Virus record (IMG/VR): IMGVR_UViG_3300027719_000273
Coordinates: 1 to 54,738 of that record
DNA: 54,738 bases
Strand: one strand, 5' to 3'
From: a virus
In this document: piece after piece, positions 1 through 6,641 of the stretch
Layout of the letters: the number at the start of each line of letters is the position of its first letter
How positions within the stretch are numbered: the stretch's first letter is position 1
Translations under genes and position numbers: made by a program
The notes under the pieces: model-generated
The model's database searches: none
What the model saw: the letters and a program-made list of their open reading frames with translations, nothing else
Told to the model about the DNA's origin: nothing

Positions 1-1290
1 TTATTCCTTCTTTTTCTTATCTTTAGCAGCGTGCATGGGTACTACATTGCTATTCACGGCTTCTTTTAATATGTCCCCCATGACACCAGCAGCTTCCTTC
101 TTCATTTTCTTTGTAACATGTCCATATTGTTCAGCTGTAAAGGTTGGGCTATAGTGTCCCAGCTGTTCCTGTACAGCGTTAAGGGAAACGCCGCCTTCCA
201 GCAGCATTGTAGCGTAAGTATGCCGGAGGTCATGGAAACGTACCTTTTCAAGCCCTGCCTGTTTTAAGCAGCCCTGGAAGTCTCTCACAAAGCTTCGCGG
301 ATTAACCAAATTACCTAACCCTGTGCAGAAGACAAGGCGTTCCTTTTCTTCACCTTCACACTGGTATGCTTCCCCGACTTCCAGCTTTTCAGCATTTTGC
401 TTCGCTCTGTGCGATTTTAGGACCTGTATAACTTCTTCCGTTATCTCTACAGATCTCTTTGACTTTTCGGTCTTTGGTTCCTGGATTGCCAGGCCGCCTT
501 TTACACGTACCAGGTGCCGTGCTACTCTAACAGTGCCCGCTTTAAAGTCTATGTCCTTCCACCGTAGGGCCAGTATTTCACCCCTTCTTAATCCGGTTGC
601 CAGATCAAGAAAATACGCTGCATAGTATCGGTATGTTTTAGCCTTGTCTAAAAATATACCTATGTCGTCGCGGCTTAACGTCTTCATTTCCTTCTTTGGA
701 TTGCGGGGCAGCTTGACTGCTTCTGCCGGATTAACAACCAGCTTATGTTCTGACACCGCCTGCTTAAGCGCTGTATTAATTATTCCGTGTATATACCTTA
801 CGGTTTTAGGAGATAAGCCGCCTTCCCTGGGCACCAGTTCGCCTTTTTCATTCTTCATTTTATCGGCCCTACCACCTTCCAGCTTTGCATTATATAGCCG
901 CTGTAGGTCTGCTGTCTGTAAGTCCTTAAGCTTTATTTTTCCTATAGTCGGTATGATGTGCTTATATACTTGGACTTCGTAGCTTTCGTAGGTAGTCTGG
1001 CGAAGGCTGTTTTTCATGGTTACAGTCAACCAGGTTTCGATCCATTCGCTAAAGGTAAGCTTGCCGGGATCTGCGTAAGTTTGTGTCTGCAGCTGATTTT
1101 GTACTTCTATCAATTTGTCCCTTACTTCTTCACGCTTCTTACCGTATACTGTTTTCCTGATCGGTGTACCCTTAAGTGGATCTATGCCAGTGCTTATTTG
1201 TGCGCACCAGGTCCCGTCTTTACGTTGGTATATTGTGCCCTCACCATTGCCGCGCTTGTTTTTCTTATCGGTCTTCTTCGGCCTTGCCAT
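1..1290 (-). CDS. int: Tyrosine site-specific integrase
   Basis: Catalyses integration and, with a directionality factor, excision of the phage at att sites. The 429-residue protein has an N-terminal arm-site (AP2-like) domain around residues 14-70, a SAM-like core-binding domain around 80-190 and a catalytic domain. Visible catalytic residues are R235 (in GLRRGE), H353 and R356 (in FHDLRHTYAT), H379 (in LGHYS) and the nucleophile Y389 (in AEQYGHV). This is the Tn916/phage integrase type usual in Firmicutes prophages. The length is normal and the C-terminus is a lysine-rich tail. The start codon overlaps the stop of the upstream small gene (TAATG), so the two are probably translationally coupled. 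The stop codon is the first triplet of the window, so any attP beyond it is not visible. Confidence 0.96.
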   Translation of the reverse strand: MARPKKTDKKNKRGNGEGTIYQRKDGTWCAQISTGIDPLKGTPIRKTVYGKKREEVRDKLIEVQNQLQTQTYADPGKLTFSEWIETWLTVTMKNSLRQTTYESYEVQVYKHIIPTIGKIKLKDLQTADLQRLYNAKLEGGRADKMKNEKGELVPREGGLSPKTVRYIHGIINTALKQAVSEHKLVVNPAEAVKLPRNPKKEMKTLSRDDIGIFLDKAKTYRYYAAYFLDLATGLRRGEILALRWKDIDFKAGTVRVARHLVRVKGGLAIQEPKTEKSKRSVEITEEVIQVLKSHRAKQNAEKLEVGEAYQCEGEEKERLVFCTGLGNLVNPRSFVRDFQGCLKQAGLEKVRFHDLRHTYATMLLEGGVSLNAVQEQLGHYSPTFTAEQYGHVTKKMKKEAAGVMGDILKEAVNSNVVPMHAAKDKKKKE

Positions 1291-1544
1291 TACTTTACCC
1301 CCTGTTCTGCTTTCGCAAGCATAAGTTTTTCTTGGACTTCTCTTTTGGTATGTCCATACACATACTTACGGATATATTTACTTGTTTCCGGGTCTTTGCC
1401 TACGTATAAGGTCCCCATCCATCTACCATCTTTACGCTTTACTACGCTTCCGCTGCCCTTGATTTTATGTTCGATCCGATAATGCGGCTCCGGCTGGATA
1501 AGCTTCAACGGCTTATCTAATGCCTGCTGTTGTCCTCGATCCAT
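1290..1544 (-). CDS. Stand-alone integrase arm-type DNA-binding domain
   Basis: An 84-residue protein whose C-terminal 60 residues repeat the layout of the integrase N-terminal domain next door: G-x-G-S/T, then RKDGxW, then a VYG and KREV/KREE segment. It lacks any core-binding or catalytic part. In integrases of this kind the domain binds arm-type repeats in att DNA, so this protein may occupy the same sites and act as a competitor or directionality factor; that role is inferred. The ATG at 1544 is preferred over the upstream TTG at 1559 because GGAGGGTG sits five bases before it. Its stop overlaps the integrase start. The basic pI fits DNA binding. Confidence 0.75.
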   Translation of the reverse strand: MDRGQQQALDKPLKLIQPEPHYRIEHKIKGSGSVVKRKDGRWMGTLYVGKDPETSKYIRKYVYGHTKREVQEKLMLAKAEQGVK

Positions 1545-1570
1545 GTTCGCACCCTCCAATACTTCAATTT

Positions 1571-1864
1571 TTAAAACCCCAGCAATGTATCCAGTGCCGT
1601 ATTTATGTCCTGCGGCATTTCTTTTTTATCAACGGGTACCAGATCCGGCTTTACAGATTTCAAAGGTACAGAACGTGCTGGACGTTCTGTAGACTGCTGC
1701 CTTTTCCTTAGTACCCTGCCTTGACCTTCCAGCTCAAAATAAAGCCGTAAGGCTGCTCGTACTATGTCGCTTTCATCCTGTGTCCGGGTAGCTTCGTTTA
1801 ATGCAGCCTGTATATCGTCGTCCTTGCCGGGGCGCAGGCGTGCCCGTGCTACGCCGTCCGCCAT
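1571..1864 (-). CDS. parR: ParR-like ribbon-helix-helix partition adaptor
   Basis: A 97-residue protein with an N-terminal RHH-type segment (residues about 7-45: a strand ARARLRPG followed by two helices ending in SDIVRAALRLYF), then a basic proline-containing linker and a short hydrophobic tail (DINTALDTLLGF). In ParMRC systems the RHH part binds the centromere repeats and the C-terminal tail binds the ParM filament; this architecture matches. It overlaps the end of the actin-like gene by 16 bp, the usual parM-parR arrangement. There is no strong Shine-Dalgarno, only CAGGA directly before ATG, so coupling to parM is likely. It could also be a generic CopG-type regulator, but the neighbour argues for ParR. 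Confidence 0.72.
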   Translation of the reverse strand: MADGVARARLRPGKDDDIQAALNEATRTQDESDIVRAALRLYFELEGQGRVLRKRQQSTERPARSVPLKSVKPDLVPVDKKEMPQDINTALDTLLGF

Positions 1865-2856
1865 TTCCTGCGCCCTATCTTTCCATAGCCCTTAAGGTTT
1901 CCCAGCTGGTCCATGATGTGCGTATTTTCCGGTAGCTTAAGCCTGCGCGCCATTTCATCAGCCCAGCCACCCGTTACTATGCAGCCATGAAAGCGGCGGT
2001 TAATACTGTCAATTTCGTTCTGCGCCTGAGCTGCTATTGAATTAAACGCCCATTCCTTAAGAGGTGCCAGGTCGTACCCGTCATAAGGCAGGCCCTTAAG
2101 TATATAGTGGTCCAGGGTATATATGTCCGGTGCCTGCCCCAGCTGCCCGGTCAGTTCGTCACGGATCAGGCGGTAAGCTTCACCTATACCCAAGTTCGGC
2201 GGGCTGCCGCTACCTGGCTTGATTTCCAACCCTTCAAGTACCAGTATGTCGAAGGTGTGAAAGCCGAAGTCAAGGACCAGCCAAAGCTTACGGGCGTCCG
2301 CTGCGTCGATAAGGTCGCCCTGGTCGTTCGCGTGAAGGTTCATAAAAGCGCCCAGCGGCTGCGGGACTATGTGAAAGTCTGCTATCCATGGGCGTACAGC
2401 CTTCGGCCAGTTCCTAGTCCCTTCTATTGCGCCGTATATGGGTTCAGTATTGAAGTTTTCAAGCATAGCCTGAAAGTCGGCCCGCTGTTTAAAGTAGAAG
2501 TCTACCGGAAGCCCTGTTACCAGGTTTACGTTATTATTCCCAGCTGTAAGCGCCAGGCCTGTTTCCAAAAGTACGCGGGTTATCCAGGCTTTCGCCCTGT
2601 CCTGCCCGGTGCTGGTGTATTTTACGCGGCTGTGTCGTATAGCCAGGTTTCCTATGAAGTACTTTACTTTTGACAAGTCCCCGTCCGGTACGAAATACCT
2701 TACATCGTCACGGTGTATGTCTTCGTCCCTTATCTGCCTGGGTTCGCCTACGACCGCAGGCTGCCGCCAGGTCTTACCGCATGCGCTTATTTTCGGCCAG
2801 CCATAGCCCAGGTCGGCTGCACCTATTACTGGCGTGTTCAAAGTCTTGTTTATCAC
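1849..2856 (-). CDS. parM: ParM-like actin-family segregation ATPase
   Basis: A 335-residue actin-fold protein. Visible nucleotide-binding motifs are phosphate 1 (GAADLGYGWPK, near residue 12), phosphate 2 (WLVLDFGFHTFDIL, near 190) and the adenosine loop (CIVTGGWADEMAR, near 295). Such proteins polymerise with ATP and push plasmid or phage copies apart through ParR bound to a centromere. With the downstream RHH gene it makes a complete ParM/ParR pair, which suggests the phage can persist as a low-copy extrachromosomal element even though it also carries an integrase. Domain order and length fit the plasmid ParM/Alp group. Which subgroup it belongs to cannot be told by eye. Confidence 0.85.
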   Translation of the reverse strand: MINKTLNTPVIGAADLGYGWPKISACGKTWRQPAVVGEPRQIRDEDIHRDDVRYFVPDGDLSKVKYFIGNLAIRHSRVKYTSTGQDRAKAWITRVLLETGLALTAGNNNVNLVTGLPVDFYFKQRADFQAMLENFNTEPIYGAIEGTRNWPKAVRPWIADFHIVPQPLGAFMNLHANDQGDLIDAADARKLWLVLDFGFHTFDILVLEGLEIKPGSGSPPNLGIGEAYRLIRDELTGQLGQAPDIYTLDHYILKGLPYDGYDLAPLKEWAFNSIAAQAQNEIDSINRRFHGCIVTGGWADEMARRLKLPENTHIMDQLGNLKGYGKIGRRKWRTA

Positions 2857-2869
2857 GGTTATTTACCCC

Positions 2870-2897
2870 TTTCGTTTTTGTGCCACAATGTGCTACA
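2870..2897 (-). promoter_or_regulatory. Short direct repeats upstream of parM (possible parC/operator)
   Basis: The interval between parM and the upstream gene carries two adjacent 10-bp direct repeats, TGTGCCACAA and TGTGCTACAT on the plus strand. ParR often binds repeats just upstream of parM, where they serve as both centromere and operator. Only two copies are visible, fewer than in known centromeres, so this may be only an operator half or chance. Confidence 0.3.
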
Positions 2898-2899
2898 TT

Positions 2900-3304
2900 T
2901 TATAAGTCTTTTAAACTTTTGGGTTTTTTCATACTAAAATCAAAATATGGGCAGTGTCTGGCTGCATCGTTTTGTTCTTCCAGTGTCATAAAGTTACCCG
3001 GGTCCAGTGTGTCCTTATAACAATAGCACCGTATATCGTAAAGTATGCCAAAGATATTACCATATCCCGACCAAGTGTATTTTGCTGCATAATCCTTTAC
3101 TTTGTGGTAATCTACGAACAGATCCAGGATTTTTACATACACATCACCAATATGGGCACTTATATGTTTCGCTATAGGGAGGTACCTTATATATTCCTGG
3201 TTTATACGCACCTGACCGTTATCCCCTACCATATGGCAGTAATTCGCCATAAGTACTTGGAAAGCCCTTATGTATTCGTCCCGGTTAAGCTTGTTAAGCT
3301 TCAT
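2900..3304 (-). CDS. Hypothetical protein (134 aa)
   Basis: Not recognised. A 134-residue soluble protein rich in tyrosine, with cysteines near the C-terminal half (CYCYK, near 92-96, and HCPYF, near 117-121) but no clear metal-site spacing. It is mostly helical in appearance, without signal peptide or membrane segment. AAGGGGGT lies seven bases upstream of the ATG at 3304. It is the last gene of the early-left group before parM and is one base from the gene upstream, so it is probably co-transcribed from the operator-controlled promoter near 4.75 kb. Confidence 0.7.
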   Translation of the reverse strand: MKLNKLNRDEYIRAFQVLMANYCHMVGDNGQVRINQEYIRYLPIAKHISAHIGDVYVKILDLFVDYHKVKDYAAKYTWSGYGNIFGILYDIRCYCYKDTLDPGNFMTLEEQNDAARHCPYFDFSMKKPKSLKDL

Positions 3305-3305
3305 A

Positions 3306-3521
3306 CTAAACCCCCTTCCTTTCGTCCAGCCACTTATCCCTGGCGATTCGGCAAGCTTCCAGCGTTGGCTTTACGCAGCTGAAAAGTTCGCCGTCATCTG
3401 CTCTGAATTCGTACTGGACATACTTCTTACGGTTTATGCGGCTTGTGAAGCCTTTATATTTCTCCTGACCTATCTTACAAGTGCTTACAGCGTCTAAATT
3501 GTAACCTTCTAATGGTTCCAT
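3306..3521 (-). CDS. Small DUF3873-like protein
   Basis: A 71-residue protein with the pattern CKIGQEKY...YVQYEFRADDGELFSCV...TLEACRIARDKWL. From memory this resembles the DUF3873 family, small proteins of unknown function found on mobile elements; that match should be confirmed by search. Likely soluble, with two cysteines (C16 and C49) and a further one near 57. A purine-rich AAAGGAAGT sits before ATG. It lies one base upstream of the next gene in the early-left operon. Confidence 0.65.
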   Translation of the reverse strand: MEPLEGYNLDAVSTCKIGQEKYKGFTSRINRKKYVQYEFRADDGELFSCVKPTLEACRIARDKWLDERKGV

Positions 3522-3563
3522 ACTTTACACTTCCTTTCGTGTGGCTTTATAGCCTTAAACGAA

Positions 3564-3581
3564 GCCCGGAAGGTTCCGGGC
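3564..3581 (-). terminator. Hairpin between early-left genes
   Basis: A perfect inverted repeat, GCCCGGAA-GG-TTCCGGGC, in the 90-bp gap between the 51-aa gene and the DUF3873-like gene. On the minus strand it is followed only by a short T-rich stretch (TTCGTTT), so it may be a weak terminator or an RNA-processing/stabilising hairpin, not a strong stop. Confidence 0.35.
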
Positions 3582-3611
3582 CTGCGGTCCTGCCCCGCAT
3601 TGACTTAGCGG

Positions 3612-3767
3612 CTATTCGTTAAGATTATACAGCTTAAGGTCCTCTATGGCTGCTTTCAGTCGTTCTTCGGTACCTATAAGCCTAGGGTATGTGGTAGCTG
3701 GTAGATTACTCTTTACTACGTTGTGTATTAGTTCCAGGGCTGTTTCCAGCTGCTTAACTCTATTCAT
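3612..3767 (-). CDS. Small helical protein (51 aa)
   Basis: A 51-residue gene. It starts MNRVKQLETALELIHN and ends with a helical segment ending KLYNLNE. It is highly charged and probably one or two helices; function unknown. The start overlaps the stop of the upstream gene as ATGA, which is strong evidence for translation by coupling. It belongs to the early-left operon and is followed by a hairpin at 3564-3581. Confidence 0.65.
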   Translation of the reverse strand: MNRVKQLETALELIHNVVKSNLPATTYPRLIGTEERLKAAIEDLKLYNLNE

Positions 3768-4162
3768 GCTTTTTGTCCTCCTGGTTGTCTGTTTACATCT
3801 ATAACCTTATCAATTACAGCATTGCCGTCTACCAGCTTTATGATCGCTTGCTTACCCCGCTTTCTAAGTCCGTCCATTTCGTGAAGCATATCCCAGTTTT
3901 TCGCGCCCTTGTATTCGATCGGGTAGCTGTGAAATTGCTCTATATAGTTTACTATCCTGTCTTCCGGACTAAATATGTCCTTTGCAAAGTATCTGCCTAT
4001 GTACTTATGATCCGGTGCGTATTCCTTCTTAAGTGCTATACCTGTCGATACGTGGTATTCGCCATACTCAAATATTACGTTAACTTCGTCGAATGCCTTC
4101 AAAGTGTTTATAGCCTTGTCCTGCACGTCCTGGGGTAATTCCTTAAAGTTTGTGTTTGTCAT
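3764..4162 (-). CDS. Hypothetical protein (132 aa)
   Basis: Not recognised. A 132-residue soluble protein with an N-terminal helical part (residues 1-30) followed by a likely beta-rich region (NVIFEYGEYHVSTGIAL) and a lysine/arginine-containing C-terminal part. No cysteines, signal peptide or membrane segment. GGCAGG lies somewhat far (about 10 bases) from the ATG. Its stop overlaps the start of the next gene (ATGA). It is the second gene of the operon controlled by the repeats near 4.75 kb. Confidence 0.65.
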   Translation of the reverse strand: MTNTNFKELPQDVQDKAINTLKAFDEVNVIFEYGEYHVSTGIALKKEYAPDHKYIGRYFAKDIFSPEDRIVNYIEQFHSYPIEYKGAKNWDMLHEMDGLRKRGKQAIIKLVDGNAVIDKVIDVNRQPGGQKA

Positions 4163-4196
4163 TCTAACATTACCTGCCTTTCTTTCCGGCCAGGGC

Positions 4197-4700
4197 TTAA
4201 GCCCCAGCCTGTTCCTTTGTCATATAATCGAATAACCGCGCTTTAAGATCCTTCATGGTATCGCGGTCTACCATTGCCCGACCTTCCAGCTGGTGTTTTG
4301 CTACCGTTAATTCCTTTATGTCGTCGTAGGCTGCGTCCAGCTTCTTTTCGTTCCCCGTGTAGCTTTCTTGCCATTCCTGGGCTGCCCGTTTGAAGTTATC
4401 GCGCTGCCTGTTGGCTTCTGCTAGTTGATCTTCCAGCTGTTTTACCTTGATAATGTACGGGTCTACGGCGGCTTCTACATCCCTTTTAAGCTGGGATATT
4501 TCGCGGTAGTTGTGGTCGATAGTGTCCTGCGGGTCTATCCCGAAGTCGTCCTGTATTTGCTGTTCTGCATAAGCCGGGAAACGTGCCAGCATACGCTTAA
4601 GGTAGCTGTCCTGCGGTAGCACCTGGTAAAAATCATATATAAGTGCTATTTCCTGGTCTTTTCCCATGTTTTCAGGTATTGTAAGTCTTTTATCTGCCAT
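4197..4700 (-). CDS. Coiled-coil protein, first gene of early-left operon
   Basis: A 167-residue protein. Residues 60-150 form a long charged heptad-rich region (QLEDQLAEANRQRDNFKRA) consistent with a coiled coil; the N-terminal 60 residues are more globular. The start at 4700 (MADKRLT) is chosen over the upstream codon at 4745 because AGGGGGT lies nine bases before it, and because the longer version would overlap the operator and the -10 element. It is the first gene after the promoter carrying four TGTC-N5-GACA sites, so it is probably an early or lysogeny-regulated gene. Function unknown. Confidence 0.75.
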   Translation of the reverse strand: MADKRLTIPENMGKDQEIALIYDFYQVLPQDSYLKRMLARFPAYAEQQIQDDFGIDPQDTIDHNYREISQLKRDVEAAVDPYIIKVKQLEDQLAEANRQRDNFKRAAQEWQESYTGNEKKLDAAYDDIKELTVAKHQLEGRAMVDRDTMKDLKARLFDYMTKEQAGA

Positions 4701-4728
4701 TTGTACGACCCCCTGATTTTTATAAATT

Positions 4729-4827
4729 TGTCTGTATGACAACATTATAATCCTTGATTTGTCTATAAGACAAAGTTAAAATACTGTCATATAGACAAGA
4801 GGTCGTTTACTATCTGTCTTTGCGACA
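4729..4827. promoter_or_regulatory. Operator cluster: four TGTC-N5-GACA palindromes
   Basis: Four 13-bp inverted repeats of the form TGTC-N5-GACA lie at 4729-4741, 4760-4772, 4785-4797 and 4815-4827, spaced 25-31 bp apart. Flanking bases often extend the dyad; at 4815 the arms are ATCTGTC/GACAGAT. The same motif recurs near 32.2 kb and 42.0-42.1 kb. The regulator is unknown; the phage repressor, the 133-aa protein at 32190 or a host protein are candidates. Confidence 0.75.
4744..4773 (-). promoter_or_regulatory. Promoter of the early-left operon
   Basis: On the minus strand a -35-like TTGTCT (4773-4768) is followed by 18 bases and a perfect -10 TATAAT (4749-4744), 45-50 bases before the ATG at 4700. 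Two palindromic sites flank the -10 box: one covers the -35 and spacer, the other the start-site region. That geometry is expected for repression. Confidence 0.65.
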
Positions 4828-4921
4828 GATTTTCTTTTGTTTTCTTCGTTTTTCACGGCGCTATATTTAATAGAAGAAACAGGGTAAAAAAAAAATATAT
4901 AAGGCAGGCAAAATTAAAAGA

Positions 4922-4969
4922 GGGTTATTAAACTTTCACACCCCCAGCGGTGTAGAAGTTTAATAACCC
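4922..4969 (-). terminator. Long stem-loop, probable terminator
   Basis: Arms GGGTTATTAAACTT (4922-4935) and AAGTTTAATAACCC (4956-4969) are fully complementary, and an inner ACACC/GGTGT adds five pairs after a two-base mismatch. On the minus strand it is followed by CTCTTTTAATTTTG, so it can end transcription from the 122-aa gene before the operator cluster. Confidence 0.6.
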
Positions 4970-5064
4970 CTTAAGAAAAAACAATATACTATATATTATA
5001 TAAATAATAATATATTTATTTTATTATTATTTATTATTATAGTAGTATTATTTATACTACTATA
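4956..5064. repeat. AT-rich intergenic element, copy A
   Basis: This 110-bp stretch is almost pure A/T between 4980 and 5065. It shares an identical 21-bp segment (4990-5010) and wider similarity with the gap at 32669-32723. Next to the gene end it has a perfect 11-bp-arm hairpin (5038-5048 with 5054-5064) that overlaps the stop codon. Copy B at 32.7 kb has the same order: gene end, hairpin, AT tract, T-run, GGG-rich block. Role unknown: terminator array, nucleoid-protein site or unwinding element. Confidence 0.55.
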
Positions 5065-5428
5065 ATAAGACTGTAAGTTCTTCGTAGGTATCCCGCAATT
5101 CGTTTATCTGATCCGTGGGTATTTCCCCGTCCAGCCGATCCAGTATTTCGTCAAGCCTTCGCCTGTATTCCAGGGCCATATTCTTACGCCGCAGCCATTC
5201 CAACCATTCTATGTAGTGGGTACATTCCTTAGATTCTGTGAAAGATTTTGCGTTATCCCGTGATTCCTCAAAGCTGACAATTAGCCAGTAAAAAGATTCG
5301 TCCGGGTATTCTATTTTATGCCTTAGAATGTTTGTTTCCATGGCTGCTATAAGGGATATTTTGTCTTCGTGCAATAAATTACCTGTTTCAGCCCAGATTT
5401 TGGTACCGACTTTGTAACTCATATTCAT
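5060..5428 (-). CDS. Hypothetical protein (122 aa)
   Basis: Not recognised. A 122-residue acidic, helix-rich protein with tryptophans in the middle (YIEWLEWLRRKN) and a C-terminal charged helical region (RRRLDEILDRLDG). No membrane segments. AGGGGGT, which overlaps the remnant of the XRE pseudogene upstream, lies seven bases before the ATG at 5428. Because it is the first intact gene leftward of the repressor, it sits where a cro-like or early regulatory gene often lies. A hairpin overlapping its stop codon and the long stem-loop beyond suggest it forms its own short transcription unit. Confidence 0.65.
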   Translation of the reverse strand: MNMSYKVGTKIWAETGNLLHEDKISLIAAMETNILRHKIEYPDESFYWLIVSFEESRDNAKSFTESKECTHYIEWLEWLRRKNMALEYRRRLDEILDRLDGEIPTDQINELRDTYEELTVLL

Positions 5429-5439
5429 TTATTTACCCC

Positions 5440-5630
5440 CTATCCACATTTAAATAATTTCCCGGCGTCTATCCCCAGGGCTTTTGCAAGCTTGCATATA
5501 CTTCGAAGCATTGAAATTCTAAACCCATGTTTTATATAACTTTATATACGCCTTCTTTACTCTTGATCTCTTTAAGCCTACAAATTTATTTTCAAACACT
5601 TTCCTTTATTGTAACACTGTTTCCGTTCAT
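5440..5630 (-). pseudogene. Decayed XRE/Cro-type regulator
   Basis: On the minus strand, opposite the repressor, the translation starting at 5630 reads as an XRE protein broken by TGA and TAA in the first helix (ESV*K*ICRLKEIKS). A different frame then gives a typical end, ISMLRSICKLAKALGIDAG, finishing at 5440. The spacing between the two recognisable parts is too short for a full helix-turn-helix, so a deletion and a frame change are also needed. There is no good ribosome site. Position fits a lost cro gene. The relict reading is inference from the hallmark KLAKALGI motif and location. Confidence 0.45.
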
Positions 5631-5656
5631 TAGGGTGAAATATCCAGGTTATTATT

Positions 5657-5700
5657 TGTATATACGGAAATTATATTATGTTTGTCATTCCATATATACA
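5657..5700. promoter_or_regulatory. Inverted operator pair in the immunity region
   Basis: TGTATATACGGAA (5657-5669) and, inverted, TTCCATATATACA (5688-5700) differ at one base and are separated by 18 bp. They lie in the divergent gap between the repressor and the decayed leftward gene, and overlap a possible leftward promoter (ATGACA, 18 bases, TATATA on the minus strand). A third related element, TGTATACGAGG, reaches the repressor ribosome site. Best read as repressor operators distinct from the TGTC-N5-GACA motif. Confidence 0.55.
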
Positions 5701-5770
5701 CAAATTATGACATTTTATAGCAATTACACCTAAATATCTATTACAATATATGTATACGAGGGGTGATACT

Positions 5771-6124
5771 ATGAATCCGGGGGAAAATATGCGTAGGATT
5801 AGAGAAACTTTTAAATTGTCAAGGGCAGAAGTAAGCGCAATGACTGGAGTGAACGATCAGTATATAGGGGATATAGAACGTGACGAAAGCAGCCCTACGT
5901 TAGAGGTGCTTCAAAAGCTAGCTTCTGCTTATAATATAACTATCTCGGAATTAGTAGGTGAGGTATCATTATATAATGAGAAGCTTAACGGTCTTATTAA
6001 GAAATTGAAATATACAAATAAGAATGATGTGTATAGGTTACTCAAAACCTTTGAAAAGCTGTCTAAAAAGGAAATAGACTTGCTTATAGACTTAATAAAT
6101 GAAATGAAGAAAAGCCCAGTTTAA
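5771..6124 (+). CDS. XRE-family lysogeny repressor (CI/C2-like)
   Basis: The only plus-strand gene. A 117-residue protein with an N-terminal XRE helix-turn-helix (residues about 5-63: NMRRIRETFKLSRAEVSAMTG, recognition helix near NDQYIGDIERD, then PTLEVLQKLASAYNI) and a short lysine-rich helical C-terminal part likely used for dimerisation. There is no peptidase domain, so it is of the short repressor type and not LexA-like cleavable. The start at 5771 is chosen over 5750 because GAGGGGTG lies just before it. It faces an inverted operator pair and a decayed XRE gene, the classic switch arrangement. Its own terminator follows directly. Confidence 0.88.
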   Translation: MNPGENMRRIRETFKLSRAEVSAMTGVNDQYIGDIERDESSPTLEVLQKLASAYNITISELVGEVSLYNEKLNGLIKKLKYTNKNDVYRLLKTFEKLSKKEIDLLIDLINEMKKSPV

Positions 6125-6142
6125 CTAGGCTTTTTGTTTTTT
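6110..6142 (+). terminator. Repressor terminator
   Basis: The repressor stop codon lies in the loop side of a hairpin, AAAAGCC...GGCTTTTT, followed by TTTTTGTTTTTT on the plus strand. It is a typical intrinsic terminator. Confidence 0.8.
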
Positions 6143-6151
6143 ATTCACACC

Positions 6152-6529
6152 TTATAATAAGCCAGTAAGTGCTTCGTATTGCTTGCCATTACAGCGTATG
6201 TATATACTGCTCTGTATACCGTTATCCAGGATCGTTATAACAGCTGTAGAAGTATCTTTACGCTTTCCACCTATGGCTGCACCAGCTACCAGGCCAATAC
6301 CGCCAGTAAGTACGCCGCCGATAATAGCCCCAGCTGCCGCTTTTCCAGCGCTTCTTTTTGCGCTCTCCTGCCAGCCAATCCCTGCTACCTCATATTCCAC
6401 TGTTTTACCCAGAAGTCCTGAATTTATAAATTTCAAAACATGCAGGTCTTTGCCTTTTGCAATTGTAATGCTTTTGCCTTTTATATCCTTATACCCTGCC
6501 ACCAGTTCCAGCGTAATACTCAACAACAT
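6152..6529 (-). CDS. Glycine-zipper membrane-associated protein
   Basis: A 125-residue protein with a central glycine/alanine zipper (GAIIGGVLTGGIGLVAGAAI, near residues 66-86) that could insert in a membrane as a hairpin. It is flanked by a basic KRSAGKA segment before and GKRKD after. N-terminal and C-terminal parts look beta-rich and could fold together like a PH-type domain. It lies between the lysis genes and the repressor, converging on the repressor, with its own RBS. Such a place between late and immunity genes suggests a lysogenic-conversion or superinfection gene, but this is inference. The ATG is only two bases after AAAGGGGG, so one of the two following TTG codons may be the true start. 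Confidence 0.65.
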   Translation of the reverse strand: MLLSITLELVAGYKDIKGKSITIAKGKDLHVLKFINSGLLGKTVEYEVAGIGWQESAKRSAGKAAAGAIIGGVLTGGIGLVAGAAIGGKRKDTSTAVITILDNGIQSSIYIRCNGKQYEALTGLL

Positions 6530-6584
6530 AACCCCCTTTATTACCTGTTTTTATCCATTATATTACATACTTGTCTGTTAGTAA

Positions 6585-6632
6585 ATAAAAGAAAAAAGCC
6601 CCTGCGGTCCTTTCCAGGATTCCGTAGGGGCT
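6585..6632 (-). terminator. Terminator of the late operon
   Basis: Downstream of the holin stop, AGCCCCT...AGGGGCT (6597-6632) forms a long hairpin, with an inner TCCT/AGGA pairing, followed on the minus strand by TTTTTTCTTTT. It is a strong intrinsic terminator ending the late transcript. Confidence 0.85.
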
Positions 6633-6641
6633 GGGGTAAAA

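Larger units (their letters stand above)
4701..5059. other. Gene-free interval 4701-5059
   Basis: No coding sequence is seen here. From left to right it holds the early-left promoter with four operators (4729-4827), a polyA tract near 4887-4896, the long stem-loop at 4922-4969 and the AT-rich element up to the stop codon at 5060. Confidence 0.7.

Noticed and set aside
4729-4827. TGTC-N5-GACA sites read as Spo0A boxes (TGTCGAA type)
   Set aside because: Only one or two sites contain TGTCG; the shared feature is a clear dyad with a 5-bp spacer, not the asymmetric 0A box.
5527-5733. A 68-codon plus-strand frame ahead of the repressor
   Set aside because: No ribosome site, runs through the operator pair, and the encoded sequence is of AT-rich low-complexity type.
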